Shown piece by piece: positions 35,119-47,137 of a stretch of DNA of 64,000 bases. Location: assembly GCA_030620095.1 (NCBI GenBank), contig JAUTXW010000883.1, positions 496,001 through 560,000 on the forward strand, written 5' to 3'. The position numbers were made by a program, and so were the translations under genes. The notes under the pieces were generated by a model. That model saw nothing but the letters and a program-made list of their open reading frames with translations, did no database searches and had not been told where the DNA came from. The DNA comes from Kuschelorhynchus macadamiae. Taxonomy: Eukaryota > Arthropoda > Insecta > Coleoptera > Curculionidae. Every line of letters begins with the position of its first letter. Within the stretch, counting starts at the first letter, position 1.

Positions 35119-35205
35119 GCTTAAGATAGCACATACAAATACATTTTACATAAATAATTCAAGAGATTTAAAAAAAATAAAATGTCTAAATAATCAAAAA
35201 AATTT

Positions 35206-35394
35206 TTAATGGTTTCACTAGATGTAGTATCTCTCTATACAAGTATAGTTGAATGCGGTCTTATCGTGCAGGTCCAAAGGTCACCAACATTATCAATCAA
35301 ATCAGAAAACACAGTGTATACCAAAATGTTGTGTGATTCTTTATTCTTAAATCTCGATGGGCTATTTACAAATATAGAGGGAGAAAGAAAATAG
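35206..35394 (+). pseudogene. Penelope-like RT fingers fragment
   Basis: The plus-strand frame starts MVSLDVVSLYTSI, the RT motif with the first catalytic Asp of PLEs. The remaining ~45 codons are not clearly alignable. It may be the 5' part of the copy resuming at 37,860, split by the Sailor-like element. Confidence 0.5.
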
Positions 35395-35820
35395 TTTTTT
35401 TATTATATTACGCAATATTATCAAGATAGCCATTTAATATTATTTTATATATTAATTGCCCAGGGACTAAATAAGAAAATTCCCTAATATGTACTTGGTT
35501 AAAAAATTTTTGGTTGGCAAAAACAAAAATACACAAAATGGCAAGCGCCTTAATAAAGTCGGAAGGCGGTTCGAATCAGTTAAACAATCAGGATATGTTC
35601 TGTTTATACAGCCACTTAATGAAAGTGAGATTTTTTATCAATCACCAAAAATTATGAGCCCCGCTTGACCTAAAAATCTAACCACTTATACAGTGTCATT
35701 TATTTAAATGCGGACCACCGCTGTGCAAAGACAACTTGTTTCTTTTTGTATTGTGACAACAAAAAAAATGTATTTTGCAAAAATATTACACTTTAGGTAA
35801 AAACACAAGATAATTAGTTA

Positions 35821-35968
35821 TTACTTCCCTCGTGAGATTTTTTCAGATCTTTATGTTTAAGGGTCCCTAGATGCCGGAAAACAGGTTTTCTTATTTCCGT
35901 CTGTCTGTAGGTATGTCTGTCCGCCAGTCTGTCTGTTCGTTAAGGGCCATGCATGCGAAAAATACAGG

Positions 35969-36012
<44 letters not shown>
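35821..36012 (+). repeat. Dispersed repeat start plus (AT)n microsatellite
   Basis: Bases 35,821-35,965 carry acttccctcgtgag..., the TTTTTTCAGATCTTTATG block and GTCTGTCTGT, matching the 'CTTCCCTCGTAAAAGG' family. The copy is cut off by (AT)n at 35,968-36,012. Confidence 0.6.
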
Positions 36013-36020
<8 letters not shown>

Positions 36021-36169
36021 CTCTTCGAGTTTCTGGTAAAGCGATTTTACCGATTTTTATATATCAAATTTTGTCTTATAATTAATAAAAAAAATTACTT
36101 ATTTTAAACACGCTTTAAAATTGGAACAAGTATTATATAATTATTCATTTATTGCCTACAAAATTACAA

Positions 36170-37672
36170 ATGCACTAAAAAAATAAGCAAAAAAATGGTG
36201 TCAAATCTAATAAAAAATTTTTAAATTAAAATTCACTGGCTAATATCCAGGAGCCAGGCGCAAAAGCTCTGTGAATCGGTATAAGGAATGTACAAAAACT
36301 TGTGCATAAAAAAAGACATAATTTACTTCCGAAGAAGATTAATGTACACGAAAAAATCGAAAGGCAAAATACTTTCAGAAACTTTTTAATATTATAGACA
36401 AAAAAATATCATCATCACTTAAAAAGTCATCATCTTCTGAGTCGTCCTTAAATGGTGCAATAATCATTGGTGCTATTTGAACATCTAGAACTCGTTCTCG
36501 ATTCCACCAATCCCATAATAATTTCTCCGTGTGTTCCACAGATTTCTTCCAGTACTCCGGCGTAATATAATTTAATGAATCTTGCCAAACAATTTGCACT
36601 TCATCTGATGTAAGACCATCGTTCACGTGTTTTTCGTAATATTATTTTGCCATAGCCCATATTAATTCTATTGCTTTAAACTGGCATGGTATGGCGGCAG
36701 TCGTAAAACCTCATGTCGATTTTGCCGTAATATTTCTTCTACGGCATATATTGTTGGTTTTTTAATATATTTTGCCATTAAAAGAAGTTCTAGTTTCAGC
36801 ATAATGGGTAAAGGATTTTGGTTTATTAGCCAGTCATAAATATCACTTGTCTTCTAGGATGAAGTAGGTTGTTTATTTAAGATTCTTGAATGATAAGATG
36901 CATTATCCAGAATGATTAAAGATGGAGCATCTAAATTTGGTATCAGTTGTTCTTTTAACCACTTTTCAAATAGTTCACAGTTCATATTATCATGGTAGCC
37001 CATACTTTTGGATGTTGAAGAAAACAGTAAACTTGTTGAGAAAGAGAGAGAGGGAGAAATCCTGTTGAAGAACTTGCATGCAAAATCATGAACCGTTTTC
37101 CCGTCCCACATTCCTTTTTACAGCCTCGTCCTGCCAAGATTTTGAACCACTTCCATTAGAAAATATCCAAGTCTAAAAATACCACTTTTTTAAATTTTTA
37201 ATTAAAATTTTCCGTGTATTTTTTTAAAAACTGAATACGCTGACTTGCTATATGTGGCAACTCGCAAAAAAATCTTCGATTACAGTCCTTTTTATATCGA
37301 AAACCCAACATTTTTATTAATTTTGACAAAGATTTTAGTCCAATTTCCAATATGCCTCGATTTTTTAAAGGCTCTTTTAAAACTCGTAGGGTTATATTAG
37401 TTTTTGATGTGTATAAATCGTAAATTGCATTACGAACATTCATTTTTACATTGTCACTTAAGTCTTCTGTCTTTCGCTTTTTTCGTATACATTTCTTAAT
37501 CTTCTTCGGTAGTAAATTATGCTTTTTTTCATGCACAATTTTCTGCACAGTACTTATACCGATTCCCAGAGCTTTTGCTACTGTCTCCTGGATATTGGCC
37601 GGTGAATTTTCATTTTCGTAATATTTTATTAGATACCATTTTTTTCGCTTGTGGATGCAAAAAATTTTGTCA
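36170..37672 (-). mobile_element. Sailor-like element with gene-containing inverted ends
   Basis: About 200 bp at 36,170-36,366 is an inverted copy of 37,470-37,672. That region holds the start of the minus-strand transposase, so the DNA-binding codons appear at both ends. Outer borders were not resolved and the true element may extend to about 35.5 and 37.8 kb. It appears to lie within a Penelope-like element. Confidence 0.7.
36375..37672 (-). pseudogene. Sailor-like (Tc1/mariner) transposase relic
   Basis: The minus-strand frame opens WYLIKYYENENSPANIQ and ETVAKALGIGISTVQKIVHE (helix-turn-helix), then LGFRYKKDCNRRFFCELPHI. A LD...TWIFSNGSGSKSW block holds the first Asp. The catalytic core follows with MNCELFEKWLKEQLIPNL, SLIILDNASYHSRIL (second Asp), and RLPPYHASLKAIELIWAMAK (Glu). 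The C-terminus is acidic (KDDSEDDDFLSDDD). Stops and frameshifts are present. The long gap between the second Asp and the Glu matches the element at 55.5 kb. Confidence 0.82.
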
Positions 37673-37859
37673 CTGACTTGTTAATCTGACTTTGAAGTGA
37701 CATCGCTCAAAGATTTTTGCAACTGCTGATATTTATAAATTTATCCTGTTTTTTCATATGAAAATATCATAGGTCTATCTAATTCATCTTCCGGATTTTA
37801 TGCGAGGATATGAGTACACATAATAAAAGAAAAACAAACTTAAAAAGTTTGTCGTTGAT

Positions 37860-38890
37860 AAATCTTATAACCCGCACGATATCACCGCTTCTGACTATAT
37901 CCCTATTTCTTTAGTTTTTAACATTTTTAAAAAAAGTGGGACAAAATTAAAAAATATACTGACTTCCAAAAGACGAATTCCTCAAGGCATTCGAATTTAA
38001 TGTTGATTCCACTTACTTCCAACACGATGAAAAATATTTTAAATAAATGGAAGGTTTTGTCATGGGTGCCTTAAATCAAGTGTTATTGATAAGTTAGTAA
38101 TAGATGATCTCGAAATAACAGTGCTGAAAACATGAAATTTGAAATTCCCGTTTTTTACAGGTATGTGGATAATTGTATCATAGCAATACCAAAAAATTAA
38201 ATAAATAACATTATGGACTAATTTAATAAATACCACAAAAAATACTATTTAAATGAGAATTACAAGGAAATCAAAAAAAAAAGAAATTTCTGGGCATCAC
38301 CCTTCATTATATAGATGAAAATATAAATATGGAAAAGTATTCCAAAAATATTTGGTCATTTAGTTACTCGAATTTTAATTCCTATTTCACAAAAAAAAAC
38401 GGTAATTAATGGAACAGCCGATCGAGCGATTTATCAGTCTGATCCAGAATATACAGAATCTTGTACCGAGAAAGCTAAAAATGCATTAAAACTAAATAAC
38501 TTCCCATCATAATTAATCAACAAAAATTTTAAAAATAGATTTCTCAAATTTTAAAATACCATAAGTTTTTCAACAAACAACGAAACCAAAAACTCCGGAA
38601 AATAAAACAGGAATGTTGTCTACGAAATCCCCTCTAATAATTGTAATGGCATTTATATAAGGCAGACCAGCCAATACTAGAAAATAGGATTAAAAGTGAA
38701 ATACGTGATAAAAAAATTGTACTGCCATTACAAGCCATTAAATTAAAAAAAAAACATACTTTCGACTTTAAAAACACTAAAATTTTAAAAACAGAGCTTC
38801 ATACCAAAAGGGAAAAATCCTATGAAATCCACAAAAACAAAAATTCAGTTAATGACAAAAAATATAAAACCAATTTGTTTTTTCTCTTTT
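37860..38890 (+). pseudogene. Penelope-like element: RT to GIY-YIG
   Basis: On the plus strand: DEFLKAFEFNVDSTYFQ, then MEGFVMGA, FEIPFFYRYVDNCIIAIPK (the YVDD motif reads YVDN), then KTVINGTADRAI and SDPEYTESC. After this comes the GIY-YIG domain with a zinc-like Cys motif: VYEIPSNNCNGIYIRQTSQY near 38,620-38,680, then HTFDFKNTKILKTE and EIHKNKNSVNDKK. Frames are shifted and stops are frequent. The 5' part may lie at 35.2 kb, on the other side of a Sailor-like insertion. Confidence 0.8.
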
Positions 38891-39668
38891 AGACTTTAGA
38901 AAATGCCGAATCTAGGTCAAAAAATTAGTCAAAATAAAATTGATTAAAAGAATAATAATTTCTTTTCTTTAAAAAGTGACCAAAAAGCAAGAAATGTATT
39001 AAAAAAGAAATTCAATATTCTTTCGATTAAAGTTTGCTAGCCTCGTCCAAAATTTACGTCATAAATAATGTAAATTAGAGCACGCCTGGTACTCCTGTTG
39101 TCCTAACAAAAACTTCTTTTCATTATTCTTTTATTACTAATTATTATGTTACAAATAACTTTTCAAAAAATCAGCAATTTAAAAATGACGCAATTTTATT
39201 AAATTTTTGTTCAATTTAAACATTCTCCTTCGCACCGTTATTCCGATGGTTTCCTATACCCTCAGGGTACACTATTTCCATTATTTCTACTTTCGTCAAT
39301 TGTTAATTTAAATGACGTAAGTAAAATGTTCATTGGCCCTCAGACTATCTCGGTAATTTCTCCAAACGACATTTCCTTCGTTCGGTAAGCCCATGACTTA
39401 GAGAAAATTACTTTTAGATTGTAGTCTGCCCCTGTAATAGCTTAGCAACTAATATTTCAAGCCCAGGTTTTTAACTACAAAAAATGAAAATGGAAAATTA
39501 GGGCTTCGGAAACAACAAAGCGCTATTAACCTTTGCTGCTATGATGTCCTTTAATTTATAAATAATAAGCTCAGGTTAATCAACCCAGCCTTCAGTATAC
39601 CTCGTGACAATGAAAAAATGTTTCACCTTTCTATGAGTTTATCTTTCGATTGGTTACTTTCGGGGATA
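38891..39668. other. No gene seen
   Basis: AT-rich spacer after the Penelope-like relic. No coding frame or inverted repeat was recognised. Confidence 0.35.
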
Positions 39669-39788
39669 ATGCCACGAGTGCTTAAAAATTTCCGATAATT
39701 TTTCACGAATGCGTGTTTTCTTATAATTTGTATAGAAAACACGCATGAGTGGAAAATTATCTGGTTAATTTTTAAGCACGAATGGTAT
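39669..39788. repeat. Hairpin repeat, ~50-bp arms
   Basis: The arms pair across a loop near 39,725: 'acgagtgcttaaaaatt...gcgtgttttct' and its inverse '...aaacacgc...aatttttaagcacgaatgg'. Probably a small MITE or foldback. No coding sequence. Confidence 0.6.
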
Positions 39789-41279
39789 TTAGAAGGAATA
39801 TTCCACGAATCAAATACAGGGAAACTAAGCTTTATTAACTGAATATTAAATACATACCTATTTCAAGTTCAGAAATTTGAATTTTGTAACAAATTGAACA
39901 CAAATTGAATAATAATATACTAATAAAATTATTTGTCTAAATATTGAAAAGTTCTTAATATAAATCTAAATATTCAATTTTAATTATTGATTGTATAATA
40001 AAAGATAGAGTTCTGATAATTATTAACCACATTGTTGTTTTGCGACGACGTAGAAGATGCCGTCAGACCACTACTTGTACTTGTGCTGGGTGATGCTGCT
40101 ACAGGGGCTGGATGCACGTGCTGTATATATTTTTATTACACATTACAAGGACGCTACGATCCTTGTCTGGAAGATCCGTAGGCGCAATGAACCATTCTAG
40201 TCAAACGCCGGTCGCAATTTCGCTCTTTTTAGAGCTCATCAAGTCATTATAGACTAGCAAGCCCCGTGTAGGACAAAGGCACAAAATGGAATCAGAGAAA
40301 CAACTATTTCGCTGGTTAATACCATGACCGGTATAAAATTCCACTATTGACTCCTGACTGACATTGGCAGCACTAATGCTAATATATTTTGTTTCACCCA
40401 CTTATTCAAGACATACAATTTAAAAAAAGACGTACATTTATACATGTTTTTTAATTAAATAAAGCGTACCACCATAAAGACTTCTGTCACAGTTTAAATT
40501 TTGTCACTAAATATTCTTCGATTAATAAAAAGCTTTATTTCTAAGATACTTTTTAATGTAATTTTTTTGAATTCATTTGATTCTTTCGGGAAATCTATCG
40601 TATAATTAAACCACACAAAAACTGACATTCTTGTGTATGTGAAGAAAATTACACAAAGACATCAGATTTATACCTAGCATTGCCCAATCTAGATATGTAT
40701 GCATTAAAGCTAAAATATTTTTCTCAATAAAAACATTTCCATAACTATTACATTATTTTATTTGAAATACGCTTGGAATACATTTCTTGTACAGGTTCAT
40801 CATTTATATTTCGCCACCCATTTTCAGGGTTTATTTTTGTAAATAGGAAAAAATAGTAAATACAAAAGGAGTATGGATTTTAGGGAACTTCCTAGGTGAG
40901 TCAGAAACTAGTAGCATACCAAATTTTGATTTTTTTTAAATGAAATGCCCTGTATATTTTTGGTTTTTTAGATTCTCCTTATTATTCCCTTTCCAAAAAT
41001 TTGTGATATTTCTATCGTTGGTCGGTAGTTTTTGAGCTATTCGACTTCAAAATTCCCCCTTAACTGAAATTGAACATATAATTTTAGTTAGTTAATTTAG
41101 GTGAAATCATGTCTAATATGGACGCTTTCTTGTAGTTTCATATATGATTCGGACTAAAATTTTACCAATGTATCTCTTTGTCACTACTGATTTTAGTTTT
41201 TAAGTCAATCGGATATATAGTTTTAACTCTTATCTTTTAAACATTTCAATATAACGCCATTTTTTTTCCCTAGAATGGC
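39789..41279. other. Mostly non-coding; unassigned 66-codon frame
   Basis: A minus-strand frame at 40,201-40,401 (MGETKYISISAANVSQESIV...) lies in locally more GC-rich sequence (40,030-40,420). After its stop the frame reads LEWFIAPTDLPDKD. It may be a fragment of a real gene, but I do not recognise it. A mariner-type end (gaaatgccctgta) lies near 40,950. Nothing else seen. Confidence 0.35.
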
Positions 41280-41590
41280 TTTATACCAATAATTTATAAG
41301 TTTATCTTTCCATTATAATTAATATTTGTAAGAAATTGAGCTTACTTGGGTAAATAGTTTTTTAGTTATAATTTTTTAGCTCTTTACTTGGCCGCCATTT
41401 TGTTCCGCCATATTGAGTTTTGATCAAAATATAATCATTTTATCCCCATATAACTTTTGATTTTTGAGCCAAACTTGAAGTTAATCGAACAGGCCGCCGG
41501 AAATAGGAGTCCACGTTTTTCTAGATCCAGAAAACTTAGAACGCAAAGATCTGTAAAAATCTTTTATTGCCACGATTACTATATAAGTAA
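41280..41590 (-). repeat. Dispersed repeat copy, inverted
   Basis: The landmarks of the 'CTTCCCTCGTAAAAGG' family appear in reverse orientation: 'gccgccattttgttccgcc', 'atcattttatccccatat' and 'gatctgtaaaaatctt'. Non-coding. Confidence 0.6.
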
Positions 41591-42259
41591 AGAAGAATTC
41601 GTAATTATGAATGATTGAGAACTTTTACATTTTTAGCTCCACTTTCATACGAATTCTAACAGAATTTGAAAATAATAAATTTTTTCATTCGCGTAGATAG
41701 TCTGTAACAACAAACCCGAAGCGATCCTTAGCTAATACATAGACGATTTTTTTAATGTCTTGTTGTTAAACCGTTTCATATATTTAATAACAGCATGAAA
41801 AAAACATAAACGACGAAACCTTTTTGAAATGTAATATTTTAGCTTTCAATAGGAATCCATAATATGTTCTGCTTTGTGTCTAATGGTTGTAAAAAAAAGC
41901 TAAGGGAAAATTGTAGGGTGGACAGATAAAAAGAATTTTCCACAAAAGACCTGGAGTCGTGAATAAAAGATAATATTTTCGTAACGTTTGTGGCAAATTA
42001 CAAAATAAATAATCCGATGAAGCGGCCCTAAAGGGAAATCGTATGGGCCTAAATTTAAACTTTGTATGATAAATGGTGATTTAGTCTCAGGATGTTTTCG
42101 AAACAGCCGTATTTATATAGAAGAATTTGTGGAGAAAGAAGCATTAAGGTGGTTCGTATATAAATAAGTAACAATAGATTTCATTGAATCTTTTTTTGGG
42201 TCGATAATGTGTTAATTATTAATACATTATGTGAACTAAAAAAGTATTATAATCGTGAA
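41591..42259. other. No gene seen
   Basis: AT-rich spacer with no recognised frame. Confidence 0.35.
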
Positions 42260-42480
42260 AAATGGAAGGGTGCTTCCAGGTTTTTACAGATCTTTGCATT
42301 TTAAGGTTCCTAATTGCCAAAAAGACAATTCCGTCTGTTTGTCTGTATGTCGAACTTTTCGCGGTATTGTCCTCAAATTCTGGTGAAAAATTAAGGGTCC
42401 TATGAGAATCAAATGGTAACATTTTGGTAATTATCCAATATGGTGGAACAAAATGGTGGCCTAATGAAAATTATTACTAA
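42260..42480 (+). repeat. Dispersed repeat copy
   Basis: Same family as the copy at 6.3 kb: 'tttttacagatctttgcatt', GTCTGTTTGTCTGTATG, 'tggtggaacaaaatggtgg' in order. It abuts the 5' truncation point of LINE 3, which suggests the LINE inserted here. Confidence 0.6.
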
Positions 42481-42483
42481 AAA

Positions 42484-44086
42484 ACTACGCATTAATATAA
42501 ATTTAGTGCGTCAGAATGGAGCTGTAAATGATTATGAAAATACTCTGACTAAGCACGGGTTTTTGAGTTATATAAATAAACCAACTAGGATAACAACAGA
42601 ATGCGAATCTTATATCGATCATTTTTTTCTTTACTGCCCACTGAAGGTAACTGATACATTTCGGTTTATTCCTTATATTATTACGGTTTATTCCTTATAT
42701 TATTACATCACTTATTAAAATTAATAAAAATTATAAAAACGAAGAAAGATACTACATGCATCTCAACTACAATAAATTAAAGCAAATGGAACCAAAGAGA
42801 ATTTGCATATGAATTTTTTAGTAATAAATTAAACTACGCCATTAAATCTTCACATGAAAAAATCACAATAACTGCAAGGACAAAAAAACTAAAGCCTTGG
42901 ATAACTTCTGGCCTAGTAAAATCTATTAGACATAGGGACATATTAAAAAAACAAATTCAAAAAAATAAAAATAATGTTATAAGTGAATACAAAAATTATA
43001 GAAATACTCTAAATAAACTAATATAAGAAACTAAAGCAAACTACTTTAAAAATAAATTTAGGGAAACCAAGCAAAATCGCAAAAAAATGTGGCAAATAAT
43101 AAATGAAGAACTACAGTATAAAAATACTTCCCAAAATAACCAAAATCTCTGGCTAAAAGATGATAACAGTGTTTTACAAGAAAATAAGAAAATAGTTGCA
43201 GAAATATTTAATAAATACTTCATAAATATTGGTAAAACAATGGCAGACAAACTCCCTTCTGAGAAAAAATATAATAACAATCAAATAAATTATCCGAGTA
43301 TATTTTTAATGCCAGTATCTGAGGAGGAGGTAAAAAAAATTATAAACGGATTAAAAAATAACTCTGCACCTGGATTAGACGGAATTACTAGTAAAATGCT
43401 GAAGGAAATAGGAAATTTTATTGCTAAGCCTCTAACACACATTTTTAACTGTTCTATTTCGACGGGTAAAATTCCTTGTGAATTGAAGAAGTCGGTTGTC
43501 ATACCTTTTCATAAAAGTAAAGAGATTTATTTACTGGGCAATTACTGGCCGATATCTCTAATTAATAATATTGCAAAAGTATTGGAAGTTTGTATAAGGG
43601 ACAGAATTATAAGCCACATAGAAAAACATAACATTCTTTCTCCGAGTCAATTTGGATTTCGTCATGGAAGATCAACGGAAGACGCACTTTATGAGGTATC
43701 AAACTTTATTTATAATGCTATTAATAGAAGTAAAAAACCCCTTGCGATCTTCTTGGATTTGGCCAAAGCCTTCGATACCGTACTGCATGATATTCTTCTA
43801 AACAAGCTAAGCAACTACGGAATAAGAGGATTATGCCATAACTTAATAAGGAGTTATCTTGAAGATCAGAAACAATATGTAAGGGTACAAAATGATACAG
43901 TAGTTTTGAAATAGTACAGTGTGGTGTTCCGCAAGGAATCGTAATTGGACCACTCCTATTTTCCTTATATATTAATGACCTCCTTTGCCTCACTGCACCT
44001 CAGCAAACTGGTCTCGTATGCAGATGATACTGTTTTTCTTGTACAGGAGGATACCTGGATGGATACCTACGTCAATGGTTGGGTGA
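42484..44086 (+). pseudogene. LINE 3: endonuclease and RT, 5'- and 3'-truncated
   Basis: Plus-strand LINE fragment. The endonuclease end reads NINLVRQNGAVNDYENTL, GFLSYINKPTRIT and ESYIDHFF. The linker and reverse transcriptase occupy 43,087-43,914 as one open frame of 275 codons: VSEEEVKKIINGLKNNSAPG, KSVVIPFHKSKE, SQFGFRHGRSTEDALYEV, and AIFLDLAKAFDTVLHDILLN (palm Asp). After a shift come QCGVPQGIVIGPLLFSLYIN and SYADDTVFLVQ (YADD kept). Similarity stops near 44,086. The clade is CR1/Jockey-like. Confidence 0.88.
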
Positions 44087-44097
44087 AATAGTGCTCT

Positions 44098-44190
44098 ATG
44101 ATGAGTCTTCCTATCTGATATTACTGATGAGTCTTCCTGATCTGATATTACAACTCTGATGAGTCTTCCTATCTGATATTACAACAGATG
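44098..44190 (+). repeat. Short tandem repeat, ~30-bp unit
   Basis: Three imperfect copies of 'gatgagtcttcctatctgat' plus 'attac' follow one another immediately after the end of LINE 3. They may be a LINE 3' tail expansion or a local minisatellite. Confidence 0.7.
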
Positions 44191-45195
44191 AGTTAATTCT
44201 TCACGCCTGCAGGCGTGTTCGTGGTTTAAAATTTTAGACTTTTTTGGTATAAAACCTACCATTTTCTTTTTAAAATAAGCAATCAATTTAAAATGCCGGC
44301 TCTTGTAAAGAATTTTACCTATGGAATTTCACAAATTTAAAATATACGCTTGAAAGATTACCTTTTTTCAATAATTCCTATACACAAAAATTTATGGCTG
44401 AACCACTTTTTCAAATTATATCAAAAAAACTAAGGTTTCGGAAGGTTGCACTGAACTTGTTTTTGTCGTATCGCTAAAAACATATTTTTCACAAACTTAA
44501 TTTATGAACTACGTAAAAGACTGAGTATATTATAATGCTCTATAACACAAACATGATTATTTCTAATTAAAAATTAGAAGTAATTATTATATTAGACATT
44601 ATTAAACGTTTTTAATTATAATTACAACTGCTAAATAAAGAGAGAGCGGGAGTGCCATCCGTTCGATGGAAATCCAGTGTGCTGGGGATGCTACATTGCC
44701 AAGTTTATTTTATATATGACCTATATAAATTATATAAGAAAAACAAAATGCATTTGTGGGTTGTGGATCGGTACCAGCAAGAACGTGAAGGCACTAGGTG
44801 GATTGGTACCGGGTTAACACCAGGTTAGGCGCCGTAGACATCATCGTTAAAGCCCTAAAAGGCGAACAACAGCGCAGGGCATCACTGGCGAAAATCCAAC
44901 ATTCGGCATCGGTAGGGGGAGGGGGGCCAAATGCGTTACTGTCGGGAGACAAACATGAAAAATTTAAACTCTATAAAATAATGTAAGTTTGGCAACAATG
45001 TAAGATAGCCTTTCTTTAAATTGTCGTATTAAGGAATATGGCGCATTGGAAAGCATTGAAATTGCCGAATTTCTTTTTGGTTTTTTAAATACAAAAAGTG
45101 GTTCATCCATTTCTTTTATTTTCTTAAAACAGTTAAATGAAGGTAAACTTTCTATTTTATATTAAAAAATTATCAAATTCCATGGGTTTAATTGT
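44191..45195. other. No assigned gene; GC-richer patch
   Basis: Mostly AT-rich. Bases 44,640-44,980 are clearly richer in G+C, with an open 62-codon frame at 44,798-44,986 (MDWYRVNTRLGAVDIIVKAL...) that I do not recognise. It could be an exon, a transposon scrap or a chance frame. Confidence 0.35.
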
Positions 45196-45486
45196 TTACA
45201 AGACCCTAAAACGCCTGCTTATATGAACGTTTTTCTTAATTTTTAGCATAGATTTTATCATTGAGTACTTGGAACCCATTGTAGAAAGTTGAAAATTCTT
45301 TGAAATTTCTTGAAAGTAAACTAAAAGCACCTCTTCTTTACTAATGTTGTTGATTTTCTTGTTGGCGCACCATTTGTTGAACTTTTCATATTCCTGAATG
45401 TATCTGACTTTGGATTTTTCTGGAAGTAAATCCAAATCTACTTCTTTTGCTGCCTTCATAATATATTCTGGAACCCCGTCTTGCAT
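45196..45486 (-). pseudogene. Insect Crypton, N-terminal fragment
   Basis: A 96-codon frame: MQDGVPEYIMKAAKEVDLDL, LLPEKSKVRYIQEYEKFNKW, then EEVLLVYFQEIS and STMGSKYSMIKSMLKIK. It matches the N-terminal domain of the Crypton at 25.85 kb (LLPEKSKKKY..., FKNWCQ, SLWCEYSML). The recombinase catalytic domain is absent from the following sequence. Confidence 0.75.
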
Positions 45487-45857
45487 GGCCAGATTGTCAA
45501 ATTTACTTAAATTTATTGTAATAATGCAAAATTACAGAAAATACGCACATAAAAGCAATTAATGCCAAATAAATATGCCGAAATGTCAGCTTGTTGATTT
45601 CTAACAGTTGACTTTAGTAATTTGGAACCTGGTAGCTAACCAAAGGGAAACATTAAGCTTGCTACATACTCTGAGTTACGTATCAATGACGGTTAATTAA
45701 TATATCAATAAATAATAAATTAATTTTGAAATATTACGTGCGAAAAAAGTTTTTTGTACTAATGCGGGAAAACCAATTTTTTGCATGGATATCGGTGCGG
45801 AAAATTGATTTTTCCGCACGGCTGTAGTAAAAATATATTTGCCTTTCACGCATGTGT

Positions 45858-46845
45858 TAATGGCAATTTTAATTAAATTTAGAAAAGGTTTCAGTTTGAT
45901 GATTTAAAGAGAGATTTCAAAGACGGTTTAAAAAGCTCAAAAATGTTTTTTGAAAATGACGGCAACAAAGTTATTGCGCTACATGGAGATGTTATATTTA
46001 CTATTGTCTTATACCTAAAAATAAATGAACTTTTAGTAGTATTACTCCTAATCTTTGTTGAAAATCCCTGGCCATATTATAAAATAAGTATTTGCAATTT
46101 TGCTATCTTTGAACCGTTGAATTAGGTTAGATATCTTTATTTTATTGCAAATGAAACTTAAAACTCTAACGGTAAAATTCCCTCTATATCGAAGATACAT
46201 TAGGCTTATCCACTTCACTTGTGAAATCTTCTTAATTGTATTTTCTGGATTATTTACGAATATGACCCTGATCAAACTTTCATCTCAATATTTAACCACT
46301 TTTATACTACTTTTTTTACATTTTGTCCGTGACCTTGATATTCTTCCCAGTCAAATTTTATCCACTTCCGCTTGATCTAGTCATATATATTTTAGTTCGC
46401 CTAAGAAATATTTGACTTATACATTAGTTAAATGCAATTTGAATTAAATTTAGAGTCGGTTTTAGTTAGTTAATTTTTTAAAGACGGTTTTTAAAAAACT
46501 CAAAAATTGATTCGGTCTTGCTTTTTAACAATGACAGCATCATCAGTATAAGGTTATTGTGCTACATGAAAACCATACTGTCTGTGCTATATTTATTATT
46601 GTCTCATATTTATAAATGAACTTTTAGTTTTATTACTCTTAATCTTTGTTGAAAATCCCTCGCAGTATAAAATAAGTATTTTCAACTTTACTATCTTGCT
46701 GAATTAGGTGAGATATATTTATTTTATTGCAGGTGGAATTTGAAGCTCTAACAGTTAAAATCCTTCTTAATCGAAGATACATTAAGCTTATCCTCCACTT
46801 GAAAATTCTCCTTAATTTTATTTTCTGAATTATTTACGAATAGTG
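45858..46845 (+). repeat. Diverged tandem duplication, period about 574 bp
   Basis: Two direct copies of about 400 bp start near 45,858 and 46,432. Shared anchors include 'aatttgaattaaatttaga' vs 'aattttaattaaatttaga', 'aatctttgttgaaaatccct', 'gatacattagg/aagcttatcc' and 'ttatttacgaata'. No conserved reading frame spans both. The nature of the unit is unknown. Confidence 0.75.
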
Positions 46846-47137
46846 GCAATAAAGTAAGCTCTCAGCTGTCGGAGCGCCTCGAAACGTTTTATAGCCGAAT
46901 TACGATCAACCGTACCTGTAAATATTTAATTTCCTAAAAATATATTTGATCTTGAACGTTGGGATTTAGTAAACGTGCTTTCTAAATATTTGTTATAATT
47001 TTGGGATTCGTGACATCGAATTTACAGTATGAAATGTCAGATTATTTTTAAGGTTTCGCTATACAATGTGATTCTTAAATAGATCCCCAAAAATAAATAG
47101 GAAGTTTTAGGTACAAACATATAACAAACGTTATGTA
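46846..47137. other. No gene seen
   Basis: Spacer before the DD41D element; nothing recognised. Confidence 0.3.

Noticed and set aside
29176..36012. CRISPR-like or regulatory meaning of the (TA)n tracts at 29.18, 30.02, 34.63 and 35.97 kb
   Set aside because: They are plain dinucleotide microsatellites, one of them apparently a repeat tail; no spacers or motif structure.
44798..44986. 62-codon frame in a GC-richer patch as a gene
   Set aside because: No recognisable domain, splice sites or conservation clue; left as unassigned.
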